A stretch of DNA of 64,000 nt, taken from assembly GCF_012295615.1 (NCBI RefSeq), contig NZ_CP051183.1, positions 1,121,001-1,185,000 on the forward strand. The letters run 5' to 3'. Positions 35,515-44,547 of the stretch are shown one piece after another. Both the position numbers and the translations under genes were made by a program. Origin of the DNA: Bermanella marisrubri. GTDB lineage: Bacteria > Pseudomonadota > Gammaproteobacteria > Pseudomonadales > Oceanobacteraceae. A model generated the notes under the pieces. It did no database searches, was not told the DNA's origin, and was given only the letters and a program-made list of their open reading frames with translations. Every line of letters starts with the position of its first letter. The stretch's first letter is position 1.

Positions 35515-37185
35515 ATGTCGAAAGTGAAAGTCAGAACAGGGAAGCGTTATCGCACTGGTCGTGCCGAAGATCATTACGATGCCATCGTCATTGGCTCTGG
35601 TATGGGAGGTTTAAGCACTGCTGCGATCCTCTCCTTACTAGGGCAAAAGGTTTGCGTTTTAGAACAGCACTATACCGCAGGTGGTTTCACGCATGCTTAT
35701 GAACGCGAGGGATATGAATGGGACGTAGGTGTACATTATATCGGTGAGGTACACAAACCCAGCACGCTTAAACGCATTTTCGATACGATTTCACAAGGCC
35801 GTTTGCTATGGGCCCCAATGGATCCTGTTTACGATAAAATCATCCTTGGCGATAAAGAGTTTGATTTTATTGCAGGTCGTGAAAATTTCGTCAACGAATT
35901 AAGTAAACATTTTCCACAAGAGCGCGAGGCTATTGAGCAGTATGTGGCCTTGGTCCGTAAAATCAGCTCACAAACTCCCAAATTTTTTGCCGCACAAGCG
36001 ATGCCGCGATGGATGGGGCGTCTCTACAACACGGTTCGCCCATTCTTGGTGGATAAGGCATTTTTTCAATCCACTCGCCAAGTACTGGAAGGGCTTACTA
36101 GTAATCAAGAACTAATAAGCGTATTGACAGGGCAGTGGGGCGATTACGGTCAAACTCCGAGAGACGCAGCGTTCATGATGCACGCATTGATTGCGAAACA
36201 TTATTTAGCTGGCGGTGCCTATCCTGTGGGCGGTGCATCAAGTATTGCTCGAACCATTATTCCTACTATTCAAGCATCTGGTGGTGAAGTGTTTACCTAT
36301 GCTGAGGTAGACAAGCTACTAATAGAAAATAATCGTTGTGTCGGCGTTAAAATGGACAACGGGGATGAGTTACGAGCCGATAATGTAATTAGTAATATTG
36401 GCTTTATGAACACGGTGAATCGTTTACTTCCGAGCCAAACACAGCAGAAATTGAATGTTAAGCAGTGGTTATCTGAACCAAGTATTGAGCGCTCGGCAGC
36501 GACTCATTGCCTTTATGCTGGATTTAAAGGTACTGCGAAAGACTTGGGTATCAATACAACCAACCTATGGATTTACCCAGACGGTCGTCACGAACAAAAC
36601 CTAGATAATTATTTAGCTGGCAAGAGTGACGATTTACCTTTGGTTTACGTATCTTTTCCGTCGAGCAAGGATCCTGATTGGGAAAATCGATATCCAGGCA
36701 AAAGTACCGTAGAGATCGTTACCATTGCCAATATGGAAGATTATGATGCATGGGACGGTACTACTTGGCAGCAACGTGGAGACGACTATGAGGCGAAGAA
36801 AGAAGCGTTATGTCAGCGTCTGCTAGCCATCTTATTTGAGCGCTTGCCGCAATTGAAAGAGGCATTAGATTATTACGAGTTATCTACGCCGCTATCAACT
36901 CAGTTCTACCAATTAAACGAACGTGGCGAAATCTACGGGCTAAACCATTATGTGGATCGCTTTAAGCAAAGTTGTTTACATCCGCAAATGCCCGTTAAAA
37001 ACTTATATATGACAGGCGCTGATGTCATGACTGCGGGTGTCGGAGGGGCATTGATGGGTGGTGTTATGACGAGTATGTGTATGCTCGGTCCAAAAAAAGG
37101 TAAGCAAGTTATGGCGCTATTCAAGAACTATCAGGAGTCTCAACAGCATTCTGAAACTATTAAGGCGCAAAATGGAACAGTGTAA
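35515..37185 (+). CDS. FAD-dependent oxidoreductase, carotenoid isomerase / retinol saturase-like
   Basis: A 556-residue flavoprotein of the phytoene-desaturase superfamily. The N-terminal Rossmann motif is AIVIGSGMGGLSTAAIL (GSGMGG at 27-32), followed by LEQHYTAGGFTHAY and WDVGVHYIGE, the spacing seen in CrtISO and all-trans-retinol 13,14-reductases. The C-terminal FAD segment is YMTGADVMTAGVGGALMGGV. The substrate is a hydrophobic polyene or similar lipid by family; no carotenoid biosynthesis genes are nearby, so a role in lipid saturation or detoxification is possible. AGGGG precedes the ATG. A MAPEG gene follows by 68 bases, and a PadR repressor is divergent. Confidence 0.87.
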   Translation: MSKVKVRTGKRYRTGRAEDHYDAIVIGSGMGGLSTAAILSLLGQKVCVLEQHYTAGGFTHAYEREGYEWDVGVHYIGEVHKPSTLKRIFDTISQGRLLWAPMDPVYDKIILGDKEFDFIAGRENFVNELSKHFPQEREAIEQYVALVRKISSQTPKFFAAQAMPRWMGRLYNTVRPFLVDKAFFQSTRQVLEGLTSNQELISVLTGQWGDYGQTPRDAAFMMHALIAKHYLAGGAYPVGGASSIARTIIPTIQASGGEVFTYAEVDKLLIENNRCVGVKMDNGDELRADNVISNIGFMNTVNRLLPSQTQQKLNVKQWLSEPSIERSAATHCLYAGFKGTAKDLGINTTNLWIYPDGRHEQNLDNYLAGKSDDLPLVYVSFPSSKDPDWENRYPGKSTVEIVTIANMEDYDAWDGTTWQQRGDDYEAKKEALCQRLLAILFERLPQLKEALDYYELSTPLSTQFYQLNERGEIYGLNHYVDRFKQSCLHPQMPVKNLYMTGADVMTAGVGGALMGGVMTSMCMLGPKKGKQVMALFKNYQESQQHSETIKAQNGTV

Positions 37186-37253
37186 ATACTTCTCTTTTTC
37201 TTACTTAGATGGTATTCATACGCTTGTTTGAATAATTAAATAAGGATGTTTCA

Positions 37254-37661
37254 ATGGAATTAATTTTCCCTTTACTAGCCATGTTAGCGCTGACTTTTAC
37301 GGTTAGCTTTTCTGTCGGTATTTCTCGATTAATTGCGATCAGAAAGAGAATGGTTAACCCCAAATATTATCGAGTAATGAGCGGATATGATGAACCTGCT
37401 TGGTTGACTCAAATAAATCGCAATTACGCTAACTTATTAGAGTTACCTATTCTGTTTTATGTGTTGGTGCTAACCGCATTAGCCCTCAACATACAAGACA
37501 CATTAGTAACCATGTTAGCTTGGTTGTTTGTGGTATTACGAGTTGTTCACACGTGTATACATGTGACTTATAACAATACGCTTCACAGAATGCTTGTTTT
37601 TGCGATGTCCGCAATTGTCTTGTTGGTTTGCTGGATCGTTCTCGTTTTTAGTATTTTCTAG
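37254..37661 (+). CDS. MAPEG-family integral membrane protein
   Basis: A 135-residue protein with four hydrophobic helices (residues ~5-25, ~58-78, ~82-102 and ~110-133). The family segment RNYANLLELPILFYV, just before helix 2, matches MAPEG proteins (microsomal GST / FLAP relatives), which act on glutathione conjugates or lipid peroxides in membranes. The end of the chain (RVVHTCIHVTYNNTLHRM) also fits. It follows the retinol-saturase-like gene, so both likely belong to one PadR-controlled operon handling a lipophilic compound. AAGGATG-like sequence lies upstream of the ATG. Confidence 0.85.
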   Translation: MELIFPLLAMLALTFTVSFSVGISRLIAIRKRMVNPKYYRVMSGYDEPAWLTQINRNYANLLELPILFYVLVLTALALNIQDTLVTMLAWLFVVLRVVHTCIHVTYNNTLHRMLVFAMSAIVLLVCWIVLVFSIF

Positions 37662-37670
37662 ATAACCTTT

Positions 37671-38498
37671 TTAGGCTGCTGGGTCAGCCGCTTCATCACC
37701 GCCGTCGTCGCCCCCATCATCGGCAGCTCCATCACCAGTATCAGGTGTTGGAGCTGCCGTTGATGGTGTGAATTTCATCCAAAGAAAGCTATTGTCTTGT
37801 TCAGCCATGAAGTGAAGACTTCCAGTACCGTCTAGCACGGCAAATCCTTGTGACGGCCTGCTGACAACGGGGTTAAATTCACTGCAGTTGCGACGGACAA
37901 TAGAAACGTTCAATGTTGAGCCTGTATTCTCACTCAAACTGCCTTCCCATTGACAGCCTTGGATGTTGCCAATGAAACCACCTTCTTGATTGATATACAT
38001 AATGGAATCTGTAGTCGACCACTCTCCCTGAACACGTTTCACATTAAGATCGTTGGCTTGAGCTGTGTCGAGATCCAAAATAGCAGTACCTCTGCGGTTG
38101 GTGTTGTCATAATTCAAGACTAAGCGGGTATCGGATGCGAACAGTCCATCCACTTGAAAGCGATCAGCATTGCGTGTTCCGACAAAAAAGTTGTTGTCCA
38201 CGTCAGGATTTGCATAAGGAAATAATTCAAGGTCCCAATCAGATGCGCCATTGCTTGTTATTTCATAACTACCTATTTGTGCTTCATCAGTGCGAAGTAA
38301 ATAGACATTCTGGTTATTGAATAGAACGATGGTATCGAATTCGGTAGCAGTAGTCGTACTGCCGACGTATTCTGATGTTGTACCGATCCATAGGCCATCG
38401 AGGTCTGTTGTTCCAGTAGACGAACCATCATCGCTATCATCCAGCGCGCCGCACGCTACTAGAAATAAAAAGGTCATTAAAACAACGAGATACTGCAT
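37671..38498 (-). CDS. Lipoprotein of unknown function
   Basis: A 275-residue protein with a lipobox (FLVAC, Cys16) after a short signal. An Asp/Ser-rich linker (DDSDDGSSTG) and a beta-rich domain follow (LDGLWIGTTSEYV, then repeated DTIVLFNNQNVYLL / ARTNADRF-type strands). The C-terminus is a low-complexity acidic tail of Asp, Gly and Ala (TPDTGDGAADDGGDDGG). No known family is recognised. It may be an outer-membrane lipoprotein with a flexible acidic end. It is convergent with the MAPEG gene, nine bases away. Confidence 0.7.
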   Translation of the reverse strand: MQYLVVLMTFLFLVACGALDDSDDGSSTGTTDLDGLWIGTTSEYVGSTTTATEFDTIVLFNNQNVYLLRTDEAQIGSYEITSNGASDWDLELFPYANPDVDNNFFVGTRNADRFQVDGLFASDTRLVLNYDNTNRRGTAILDLDTAQANDLNVKRVQGEWSTTDSIMYINQEGGFIGNIQGCQWEGSLSENTGSTLNVSIVRRNCSEFNPVVSRPSQGFAVLDGTGSLHFMAEQDNSFLWMKFTPSTAAPTPDTGDGAADDGGDDGGDEAADPAA

Positions 38499-38690
38499 TC
38501 GATCGTCCGAAATAAAATGATTTATATAAGCATAGCTCTAAATTGCTCGCTTGCAGCGCAGGGAACTTCAATTTGATGAGTGTGAAAGAGTAAAACTGAA
38601 CAGGCATAAATATCGTAGAAATAAATAGAGTACTTCACAGACAGAGTGTGACTCAGTGCATATACTTGAAAAAATTCAAATTCGGAAATA

Positions 38691-40511
38691 ATGGGTCTAA
38701 TTTTGCGTTTAGTTGGGATTCTAATAATTATTGGCTCTTTGCTATCAGGGGCCATGTCTATGGCATCTACATACCAATACGAGGGGGCGACTGCGAGAAT
38801 CATCGGTGGTGAACCCGTTTCAACACCGTATTCGTGGATGGTGAGCCTGCAGTTTAAAAATAATCCGAGTAGTCATTTTTGTGGTGGAGTTTTAGTTCAT
38901 ACGCATTGGGTGCTGACCGCTGCACATTGTCTCGACGGTGTAACACTTGACCAAGTGGATAAATTGAATTTGGTGATAGGACAAACTGATCGTAGGTCAA
39001 GAGAGTCAAATTATACTGTGGATTGGTTCGCCATTCATGAGGGCTATGGCGGGGAAAATTCCTATTTTGAGAATGATATTGCACTTCTGCATATAGCCGA
39101 AGATGGAGGAGTGGAGGGATTAAATCCCATTGAGTATTTAGACCAAGCACCAGCCGAAGACCTGCCTGTGAGTGTGGCTGGATGGGGCTTAACCGTATCT
39201 GGAGATAGCACAAGTAGCCCGAATGAGTTGCATGAGGTTGATCTCAAGGTTTTGAGTGATAGTGAGTGCAAGACAATTCTTGGGCAATCTGACAGTTATT
39301 GGCAAAAGGTTTTATGTGCGCAGACCCCAGAGCAGACGCAGGTTGAACTTGGGCAAAAGGACTCGTGCCAAGGCGATAGTGGTGGGCCTCTTTTTTATGA
39401 TGATAATGGTACGCCAAAATTAGTTGGGCTTGTTAGTTGGGGAGTAGAATGTGGCAAGATTGGCTTTGCAGGTGGTTATACAGAGGTCAATGCGTTTCTT
39501 GAATGGATTAATGATCGCCAGAGTGGACTGATCGTAACAGGTATTAACAAAATAGGTTTCGTTGGTTTAGGTCGGGTGAAAATCGAAAACTACGCACTGG
39601 TTAATTTCAGTGATACTGACGTTGTTGTTAACGACGTTTGGATGGAGGATACTGAAAAATTTGAACTTCCATCTAAAGCTTCCCAGTTAATAGGTAAGAC
39701 AGTACCTGCCAATGCAGAAGGCTCTCTGAATTTCACTATAAAGGCTTTGGGGTCTTACATAGGCGAGCATTCCAGTCGTTTATTTATTACCACCGATAAG
39801 ATGAGTTCAGATCAATTCGAATACTCGGTTAATTCAAAGGTATTGTACGGCGAGCAAGCCAACCAGCCATCATGGCCGCAACTTGAAACCGAATCGGCCC
39901 TAGGCGTCGACTGGCCTGTGTTTTCGGGCACTGATGAAGCGACTGAACACAGTCAGCCTTGGTTCTTAAACTACAGCAGTGAACGCAATACCTGGGTGAT
40001 GCAATCAGGCCCGATTACTCACAATCAAAGATCTGTCATGTTGACCTATGTTGATGGAGGGGCTTTTGCAAACAGCGTTTTGCGATTTGATGCACGGGCT
40101 GAATCTGAAACGTTTGATGAATTATATGTTTTTGTGAACGAAGTCTTCGTAGCAAGAGGGTCTGGAGTGTGGCAAACCTTAGATGTCCCTTTGAGTCCAG
40201 GGCAGAATCATGTGTTATTTGTGTATGCTAAAAATGAGGCTGTTAGCCAAGGCCTTGATGCTGCGCAAGTAAGTAATTTTCGAGTCTGTGAGAACGGAGA
40301 ATGTAGACAACTAAGTAGTGATGCTTACGTTCCAATGGGCGTGGAGACAGTGCCAATATTGCAAACCAGTGTTGGACAATTAGGTATTCAAAAACCAACA
40401 GTAGCAACAGAGCCTAGTAAAAAAAGCGGTAGTGGATATGGCGGCTGGTCCCCCATATGGCTTCTCATTCTGGGCTTTTTGTTGTTCGGACGCCGCTTCA
40501 AAGCGACATAG
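38691..40511 (+). CDS. Secreted trypsin-like serine protease with GlyGly-CTERM tail
   Basis: A 606-residue exported protease. After the signal peptide (hydrophobic residues 4-22), the activation site AR-IIGG (Arg36-Ile37) opens an S1 chymotrypsin-fold domain. Catalytic residues: His79 in LTAAHC, Asp129 in NDIALL and Ser230 in GDSGGP. Asp224, six residues before the Ser, is the S1-pocket residue giving trypsin-like (Arg/Lys) specificity. Beta-sandwich domains follow (~280-560; FNVSDTDVVVN-type and WVMQSGPITHNQRS). The C-terminus is Ser/Gly-rich (SGSGYGG), a hydrophobic helix (WSPIWLLILGFLLF) and RR, the GlyGly-CTERM signature. It is probably a type II secretion substrate. A terminator follows. 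Confidence 0.92.
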   Translation: MGLILRLVGILIIIGSLLSGAMSMASTYQYEGATARIIGGEPVSTPYSWMVSLQFKNNPSSHFCGGVLVHTHWVLTAAHCLDGVTLDQVDKLNLVIGQTDRRSRESNYTVDWFAIHEGYGGENSYFENDIALLHIAEDGGVEGLNPIEYLDQAPAEDLPVSVAGWGLTVSGDSTSSPNELHEVDLKVLSDSECKTILGQSDSYWQKVLCAQTPEQTQVELGQKDSCQGDSGGPLFYDDNGTPKLVGLVSWGVECGKIGFAGGYTEVNAFLEWINDRQSGLIVTGINKIGFVGLGRVKIENYALVNFSDTDVVVNDVWMEDTEKFELPSKASQLIGKTVPANAEGSLNFTIKALGSYIGEHSSRLFITTDKMSSDQFEYSVNSKVLYGEQANQPSWPQLETESALGVDWPVFSGTDEATEHSQPWFLNYSSERNTWVMQSGPITHNQRSVMLTYVDGGAFANSVLRFDARAESETFDELYVFVNEVFVARGSGVWQTLDVPLSPGQNHVLFVYAKNEAVSQGLDAAQVSNFRVCENGECRQLSSDAYVPMGVETVPILQTSVGQLGIQKPTVATEPSKKSGSGYGGWSPIWLLILGFLLFGRRFKAT

Positions 40512-40537
40512 GACGGGGGTTAGAATAGTCAGACATA

Positions 40538-40563
40538 AAAAAAGCGCCATTGGCGCTTTTTTT
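40538..40563. terminator. Bidirectional intrinsic terminator between the protease and bfd
   Basis: Stem AAAAAAGCGCC (40539-40549) and GGCGCTTTTTT (40553-40563), loop ATT. The A-run and T-run let it stop both convergent genes; bfd ends three bases away. Confidence 0.9.
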
Positions 40564-40565
40564 CG

Positions 40566-40757
40566 TTACGCGGCTGATGCCTCGTAAAACAGTGATTGAT
40601 CACGATGTTCACGGACCATTTGTTTGCACAGATTACCACATTGTCCACAGTCCTGGGCGACACCCAGCTGCTGGCGGATCTGCTTGTAATCGGCACCATT
40701 GTCCAAAGCTTCTTGGATCTGGCTATCAGTAATGCCTTTGCAAACACATACGTACAT
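40566..40757 (-). CDS. bfd: Bacterioferritin-associated ferredoxin
   Basis: A 63-residue [2Fe-2S] protein that donates electrons to bacterioferritin to release stored iron. The four ligands are Cys4 and Cys6 (VCVCKGIT) and Cys37 and Cys40 (DCGQC), with the BFD-domain pattern SQIQEAL in between. The length is standard. A near-consensus Fur box lies 45 bases upstream of the start, so expression should rise when iron is low. No bacterioferritin gene is adjacent. The bidirectional terminator follows the stop. Confidence 0.95.
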   Translation of the reverse strand: MYVCVCKGITDSQIQEALDNGADYKQIRQQLGVAQDCGQCGNLCKQMVREHRDQSLFYEASAA

Positions 40758-40801
40758 AGACGAATAATCTCATTAACGGTAACTCTGGATTGCATAGTAG
40801 T

Positions 40802-40820
40802 GATAATGAGAATGATTGTC
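40802..40820 (-). promoter_or_regulatory. Fur box of bfd
   Basis: GATAATGAGAATGATTGTC matches the 19-base Fur consensus GATAATGATAATCATTATC at 16 of 19 positions (counted by eye). It sits 45 bases upstream of the bfd start, in the bfd promoter. Its last two bases overlap the stop codon of the AraC gene at 40819-41835. Confidence 0.85.
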
Positions 40821-41835
40821 AATGCATTTGCGATTTGTTTTTTTGAGTCTTTCGCCATTTCAGCGGCGAGATGCCCATGCGAGTTTTAAATGCCCTTGAG
40901 AAGGCACTGACATCACTGTATCCCAGCATTTCAGATAGCAATGTCATATCCATATTGCTGGATTCTAGCTGCCAACAGGCCGTTCGTACGCGGACATCGT
41001 TCAAAATCTCTTTAAAATTGAGAGATTGGTCTTTTAAGCGACGCTGGAGCGTACGCTTGTGTAAACCCAGCATGGCACCAATATTCTCAATGCTATGCTC
41101 TTTCAGTCCGAGAGTTTGAAGAATTAAGGTTTGAACTTGCCGTTCCAGGTCCCCCTCAAAAGGTTGGATCATTGCCTGCAAATATTGCTCTACTTGGGCG
41201 TATTCAGCTTCACTGGCTTCTGGTATGGGGCGATCTAGTAGCGCTTTGGGTACCACAAGGCGATCATGTTCTTGATTGAACAAGACCTGACAATTGAAAT
41301 GATTGCGATAAATTTGAGGGTCAGAAATCGGTGCATGAGCGAACTCCAAGCATCTTGGTTCGATATCTTCGCCCATAAGACTTTTGGCCAAGCGTAAGCA
41401 GACTCCAAACGAGAGTTCTTTATATTGTCGTGCGTAGCTCAAGCCATGAAATGCTTCATAACGCTCAATATAGGCAAGCTCATCCTCTTCATCCAATCGC
41501 CAATATTCGCCTTGGCTATGTATCGCCATGTAACGTTGTGCCGCTAAAAGTGCATCGCGAACAGTGGCACTATTTTGTATGAGTAACCCCAATGGGCCTA
41601 GGGCTTGAATTCCCTGCAGCTTTGCCAGTCTCAACGCGAAATCCGGTGTTTTTAATTCAGTAGCAGATAAATCTAACAGCTTAACCATAGATTCAAACTC
41701 AATACGATGTTCATGCTGCCGTAAGTCATCTTGAGTCAGGTTGCACTGCGTGAGTAGTGTTTCGCTGTCACCGCCTAATGACTTCACTAAGCGTGAGAAA
41801 CTTTGCAAGGAACCACTGCGGATAAAATATTTCAT
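40819..41835 (-). CDS. AraC-family transcriptional regulator
   Basis: A 338-residue regulator with an N-terminal Arabinose_bd-type domain (LQSFSRLVKSLGGDSETLLTQ, LRLAKLQGIQALGPLGLLIQ). The C-terminal AraC HTH (about residues 235-330) contains HSIENIGAMLGLHKRTLQRRL and MDMTLLSEMLGYSDVSAFSRAF. It is divergent from the amidohydrolase gene with about 150 bases between starts. That arrangement suggests it controls that gene and itself (inference). The bfd Fur box begins inside its stop region. Confidence 0.9.
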   Translation of the reverse strand: MKYFIRSGSLQSFSRLVKSLGGDSETLLTQCNLTQDDLRQHEHRIEFESMVKLLDLSATELKTPDFALRLAKLQGIQALGPLGLLIQNSATVRDALLAAQRYMAIHSQGEYWRLDEEDELAYIERYEAFHGLSYARQYKELSFGVCLRLAKSLMGEDIEPRCLEFAHAPISDPQIYRNHFNCQVLFNQEHDRLVVPKALLDRPIPEASEAEYAQVEQYLQAMIQPFEGDLERQVQTLILQTLGLKEHSIENIGAMLGLHKRTLQRRLKDQSLNFKEILNDVRVRTACWQLESSNMDMTLLSEMLGYSDVSAFSRAFKTRMGISPLKWRKTQKNKSQMH

Positions 41836-41984
41836 GATAATTATTGTTATTAATTGTCTTTAAGAAACAAGCGAACGATGCGACCCAAACAATACTGTAC
41901 TACTTGTCGCCAATTAACAAGAACCTTTACGTCAATCTTATTACTCTTTGATTTACACAATAATAATGAAAAACGGAGAGAGCC

Positions 41985-43736
41985 ATGGCTTTTGACATCA
42001 TCATTAAAAATGGTCGCTATTTTGATGGGACCGGTGCGGCATCAAGTATTAAAAACATTGGCATTAGAGATGGCCGAATTAGCCAAGTCTGTAGCGAATC
42101 ATTAGATGAGAATGGCTGCCGTAATGTGATCGATGCGAAAAACCAATGGGTTATGCCAGGTTTTATTGATACCCATACGCATTATGATAGTGAGTTAATG
42201 GTTAGCCCAAGTTTGTCAGAATCAGTGCGCCATGGCGTCACAACCGTTTTAGTAGGAAGCTGCTCGCTGAGTATGGTGTGTAGTGATGCCGAAGATGCGT
42301 CTGATATTTTTACTCGAGTAGAAACGGTTCCTAGAGAAAAAGTCTTGCCAATTCTACAAAAAAAGAAAACCTGGTCTACTCCCAAACAATGGCTGGAATT
42401 TGTCGAGACCTTGCCTCTGGGTCCCAACGTCATGAGCTTTCTCGGTCACAGTGATTTACGCACAGCTGTTATGGGATTGAGTCGAGCCACAGATCGCGCC
42501 ATAAAACCAACAGAAACTGAAATGAAAAAAATGGAAGGTCTGTTAGATGAAGCCCTACAAAATGGCTTCTTGGGTTTATCTACTATGTGCCTCAAGTGGG
42601 ACAAAGTGGATGGCGATCGTGAGTGGTCAAAGAGTCTACCTAGCACTTACGCTCATTGGAAAGAGGTCTCTCGCCTAAACAATTTATTAAGACGCTATGA
42701 TCGAGTGCATCAAGGGGCTCCAAATGCAGCCAACGCCTTACAGATTAACGAGTATATGCGTGAATGTATCGGTATCTTCAAAAAGCGCTTAAAAACAACT
42801 CTCATTAGTCGTATGGATTTAAAGGGCAGTGCTTATTTGACACAGCTTACTAATCTCGCAGCAAAAGTGGCCAATTTTTTTGGTGGGGATTTTCGCTGGC
42901 AAGTACTACCAACTCCGTTCACTGTTTATGCTGATGGAATTGATGTGGTTTTCTTCGAGGAATTTGGTGCTGGTGAGATGGCTCTAGATTTAAAAAACCA
43001 GGTGCAGCGTAATTCGCTTTTGAAAGACGAAAGTTATCGCCGCCAATTCCGTAAATTTTATGGCGAAAAACTCAGTCCTCGAGTTTGGCAAAGGGATTTT
43101 GGTGATGCCATTATTCTTGATTGCCCCGATCAAACGATTGTAGGTAAAAATTTTGAAGAGGTTGCGAAAAAACGTAATGTTCATGTGGTGGACTTATTTT
43201 TGGATTTAGTCGTGGAATATGGAACCAAGCTACGTTGGTATACAACGGTAGGCAATCATCGTAAGCATGTTCTAAAGAACATGGTTAAAGATAAAAAATC
43301 CTTGATTACGTTTAGTGATGCCGGTGCTCATATTCGCAACATGGCATTCTATAATTTACCGCTACGAATGTTGAAGTTAGTTAAAGAAAGTTTGGATGAG
43401 GAACAAGAGGGAAAAGGAAAATCGATTATGACCATGGAACAAGCGGTTCATCGCATGACAGGAGATCAAGCTAACTGGTTTAACGTTGATGCAGGTCGCA
43501 TTCATGAAGGTGATCGTGCAGATGTAGTTGTCATCGATCCAACAGGGTTTGATCAAAACTTAGAGCAAGTTAGCTGGGACGAAATGGAGAACTTTGGTCT
43601 TGATAGGTTAGTAAATCGAAATCCTGGCTTGGTAAAGCATGTTGTAATCAATGGTAAGCTGGCGGTTGAAAACGAGCAGATCAGTGAAAATCTAGGCAAG
43701 CAAAAAGGCTTTGGTGCGTTTTTGCCTGCGCACTAG
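41985..43736 (+). CDS. D-aminoacylase / N-acyl-D-amino-acid deacylase-like amidohydrolase
   Basis: A 583-residue member of the amidohydrolase superfamily, D-aminoacylase branch. It has the opening IIIKNGRYFDGTG, the metal motif PGFIDTHTHYDSE (HxH near residue 65), a later LTFSDAGAH-type Asp motif in ITFSDAGAHIRNM, and the end segment AGRIHEGDRADVVVID. Members hydrolyse N-acyl-D-amino acids or related cyclic amides in the cytoplasm. The substrate is not fixed by sequence; long relatives are annotated only broadly. AGAGAG precedes the ATG. An AraC-family regulator is divergent. Confidence 0.88.
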   Translation: MAFDIIIKNGRYFDGTGAASSIKNIGIRDGRISQVCSESLDENGCRNVIDAKNQWVMPGFIDTHTHYDSELMVSPSLSESVRHGVTTVLVGSCSLSMVCSDAEDASDIFTRVETVPREKVLPILQKKKTWSTPKQWLEFVETLPLGPNVMSFLGHSDLRTAVMGLSRATDRAIKPTETEMKKMEGLLDEALQNGFLGLSTMCLKWDKVDGDREWSKSLPSTYAHWKEVSRLNNLLRRYDRVHQGAPNAANALQINEYMRECIGIFKKRLKTTLISRMDLKGSAYLTQLTNLAAKVANFFGGDFRWQVLPTPFTVYADGIDVVFFEEFGAGEMALDLKNQVQRNSLLKDESYRRQFRKFYGEKLSPRVWQRDFGDAIILDCPDQTIVGKNFEEVAKKRNVHVVDLFLDLVVEYGTKLRWYTTVGNHRKHVLKNMVKDKKSLITFSDAGAHIRNMAFYNLPLRMLKLVKESLDEEQEGKGKSIMTMEQAVHRMTGDQANWFNVDAGRIHEGDRADVVVIDPTGFDQNLEQVSWDEMENFGLDRLVNRNPGLVKHVVINGKLAVENEQISENLGKQKGFGAFLPAH

Positions 43737-43763
43737 TCATTAATCTAGAATACGTTTTGAGTT

Positions 43764-44423
43764 TCATTGACTAATTCGAAGTTTACGCTTCCACTCACCA
43801 TGGTTGGAGGCGTAATAGATTCCGATCAGTAATGCTAGCCACCATTCAATAGCATTGCCAATCCAGTCACCGGTATCTAGTTCTCGTAAAACGAAAACGC
43901 TGGCTATCATTATTCCTTGCATAAGCACACAGATCCACTTTATTTTCAGAGGTACAGTTAAGACTTGTTTTTCTGCCCTAAATAAATAGTGGCCAGCAAG
44001 ATCTAGGGCTTGGGCGACAAAGGTGATAAGAAAAAAGAAAGTGGCAAAGAATATATGCTCATCCCATGGGATGGCAGATCGTGGTGGAATCAAGACGGCG
44101 GTTGAACCAATAAGTAGAATTGAACCTAAGATACCCATTGCAGTTTTCAGGCGATTGAACCACTTGGGTAATCCCAGACTAAAGTCATGATTCATTAGCC
44201 ACCAGACGATGAAAAAAGCACATGCTGCAATCATTCCTCCACGAAAGACAAACCCTTCAAGGCCGTAAATACCCGCATCGGTGATATTTAAGCATCCTTG
44301 TAGGAATGGGTTACAGGTTTCAACTTTCGGTCGATCAAATTGAATTGATATTAAATAGCTGATAATAATTGTGCCTTGGCTAAGAAGTAAGCAAATGAGA
44401 GGTATACCCGTTAAAGAACGCAT
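43764..44423 (-). CDS. Multi-pass membrane protein (possibly Frag1/DRAM/Sfk1-like)
   Basis: A 219-residue integral membrane protein with about six helices. It has an N-terminal helix (LICLLLSQGTIIISYLIS), then a polar Cys-containing loop (CNPFLQGCLNITDAGIYG) that could form a disulfide outside, then helices around residues 60-75, 92-110, 125-140, 160-178 and 188-205. The layout, with a conserved-looking loop after helix 1, recalls Frag1/DRAM/Sfk1 proteins, but this is a weak resemblance. It is convergent with the amidohydrolase gene and divergent from fumC. Function unknown. Confidence 0.65.
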   Translation of the reverse strand: MRSLTGIPLICLLLSQGTIIISYLISIQFDRPKVETCNPFLQGCLNITDAGIYGLEGFVFRGGMIAACAFFIVWWLMNHDFSLGLPKWFNRLKTAMGILGSILLIGSTAVLIPPRSAIPWDEHIFFATFFFLITFVAQALDLAGHYLFRAEKQVLTVPLKIKWICVLMQGIMIASVFVLRELDTGDWIGNAIEWWLALLIGIYYASNHGEWKRKLRISQ

Positions 44424-44547
44424 GCAATGTCCTTGAAATTACTTGGATGGATTCATAGTGTGAGTTTATAACTTCTTCTATAGTTATGTTAGCTTTTCGT
44501 TTTTATCAAGAAAACCGACTGATGTTTTTTGCTACTGGAGGTTCATC

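Noticed and set aside
38522-38803. Reverse 93-residue frame over the protease start
   Set aside because: It overlaps the signal-peptide part of the trypsin-like protease; no ribosome site and no protein-like pattern.
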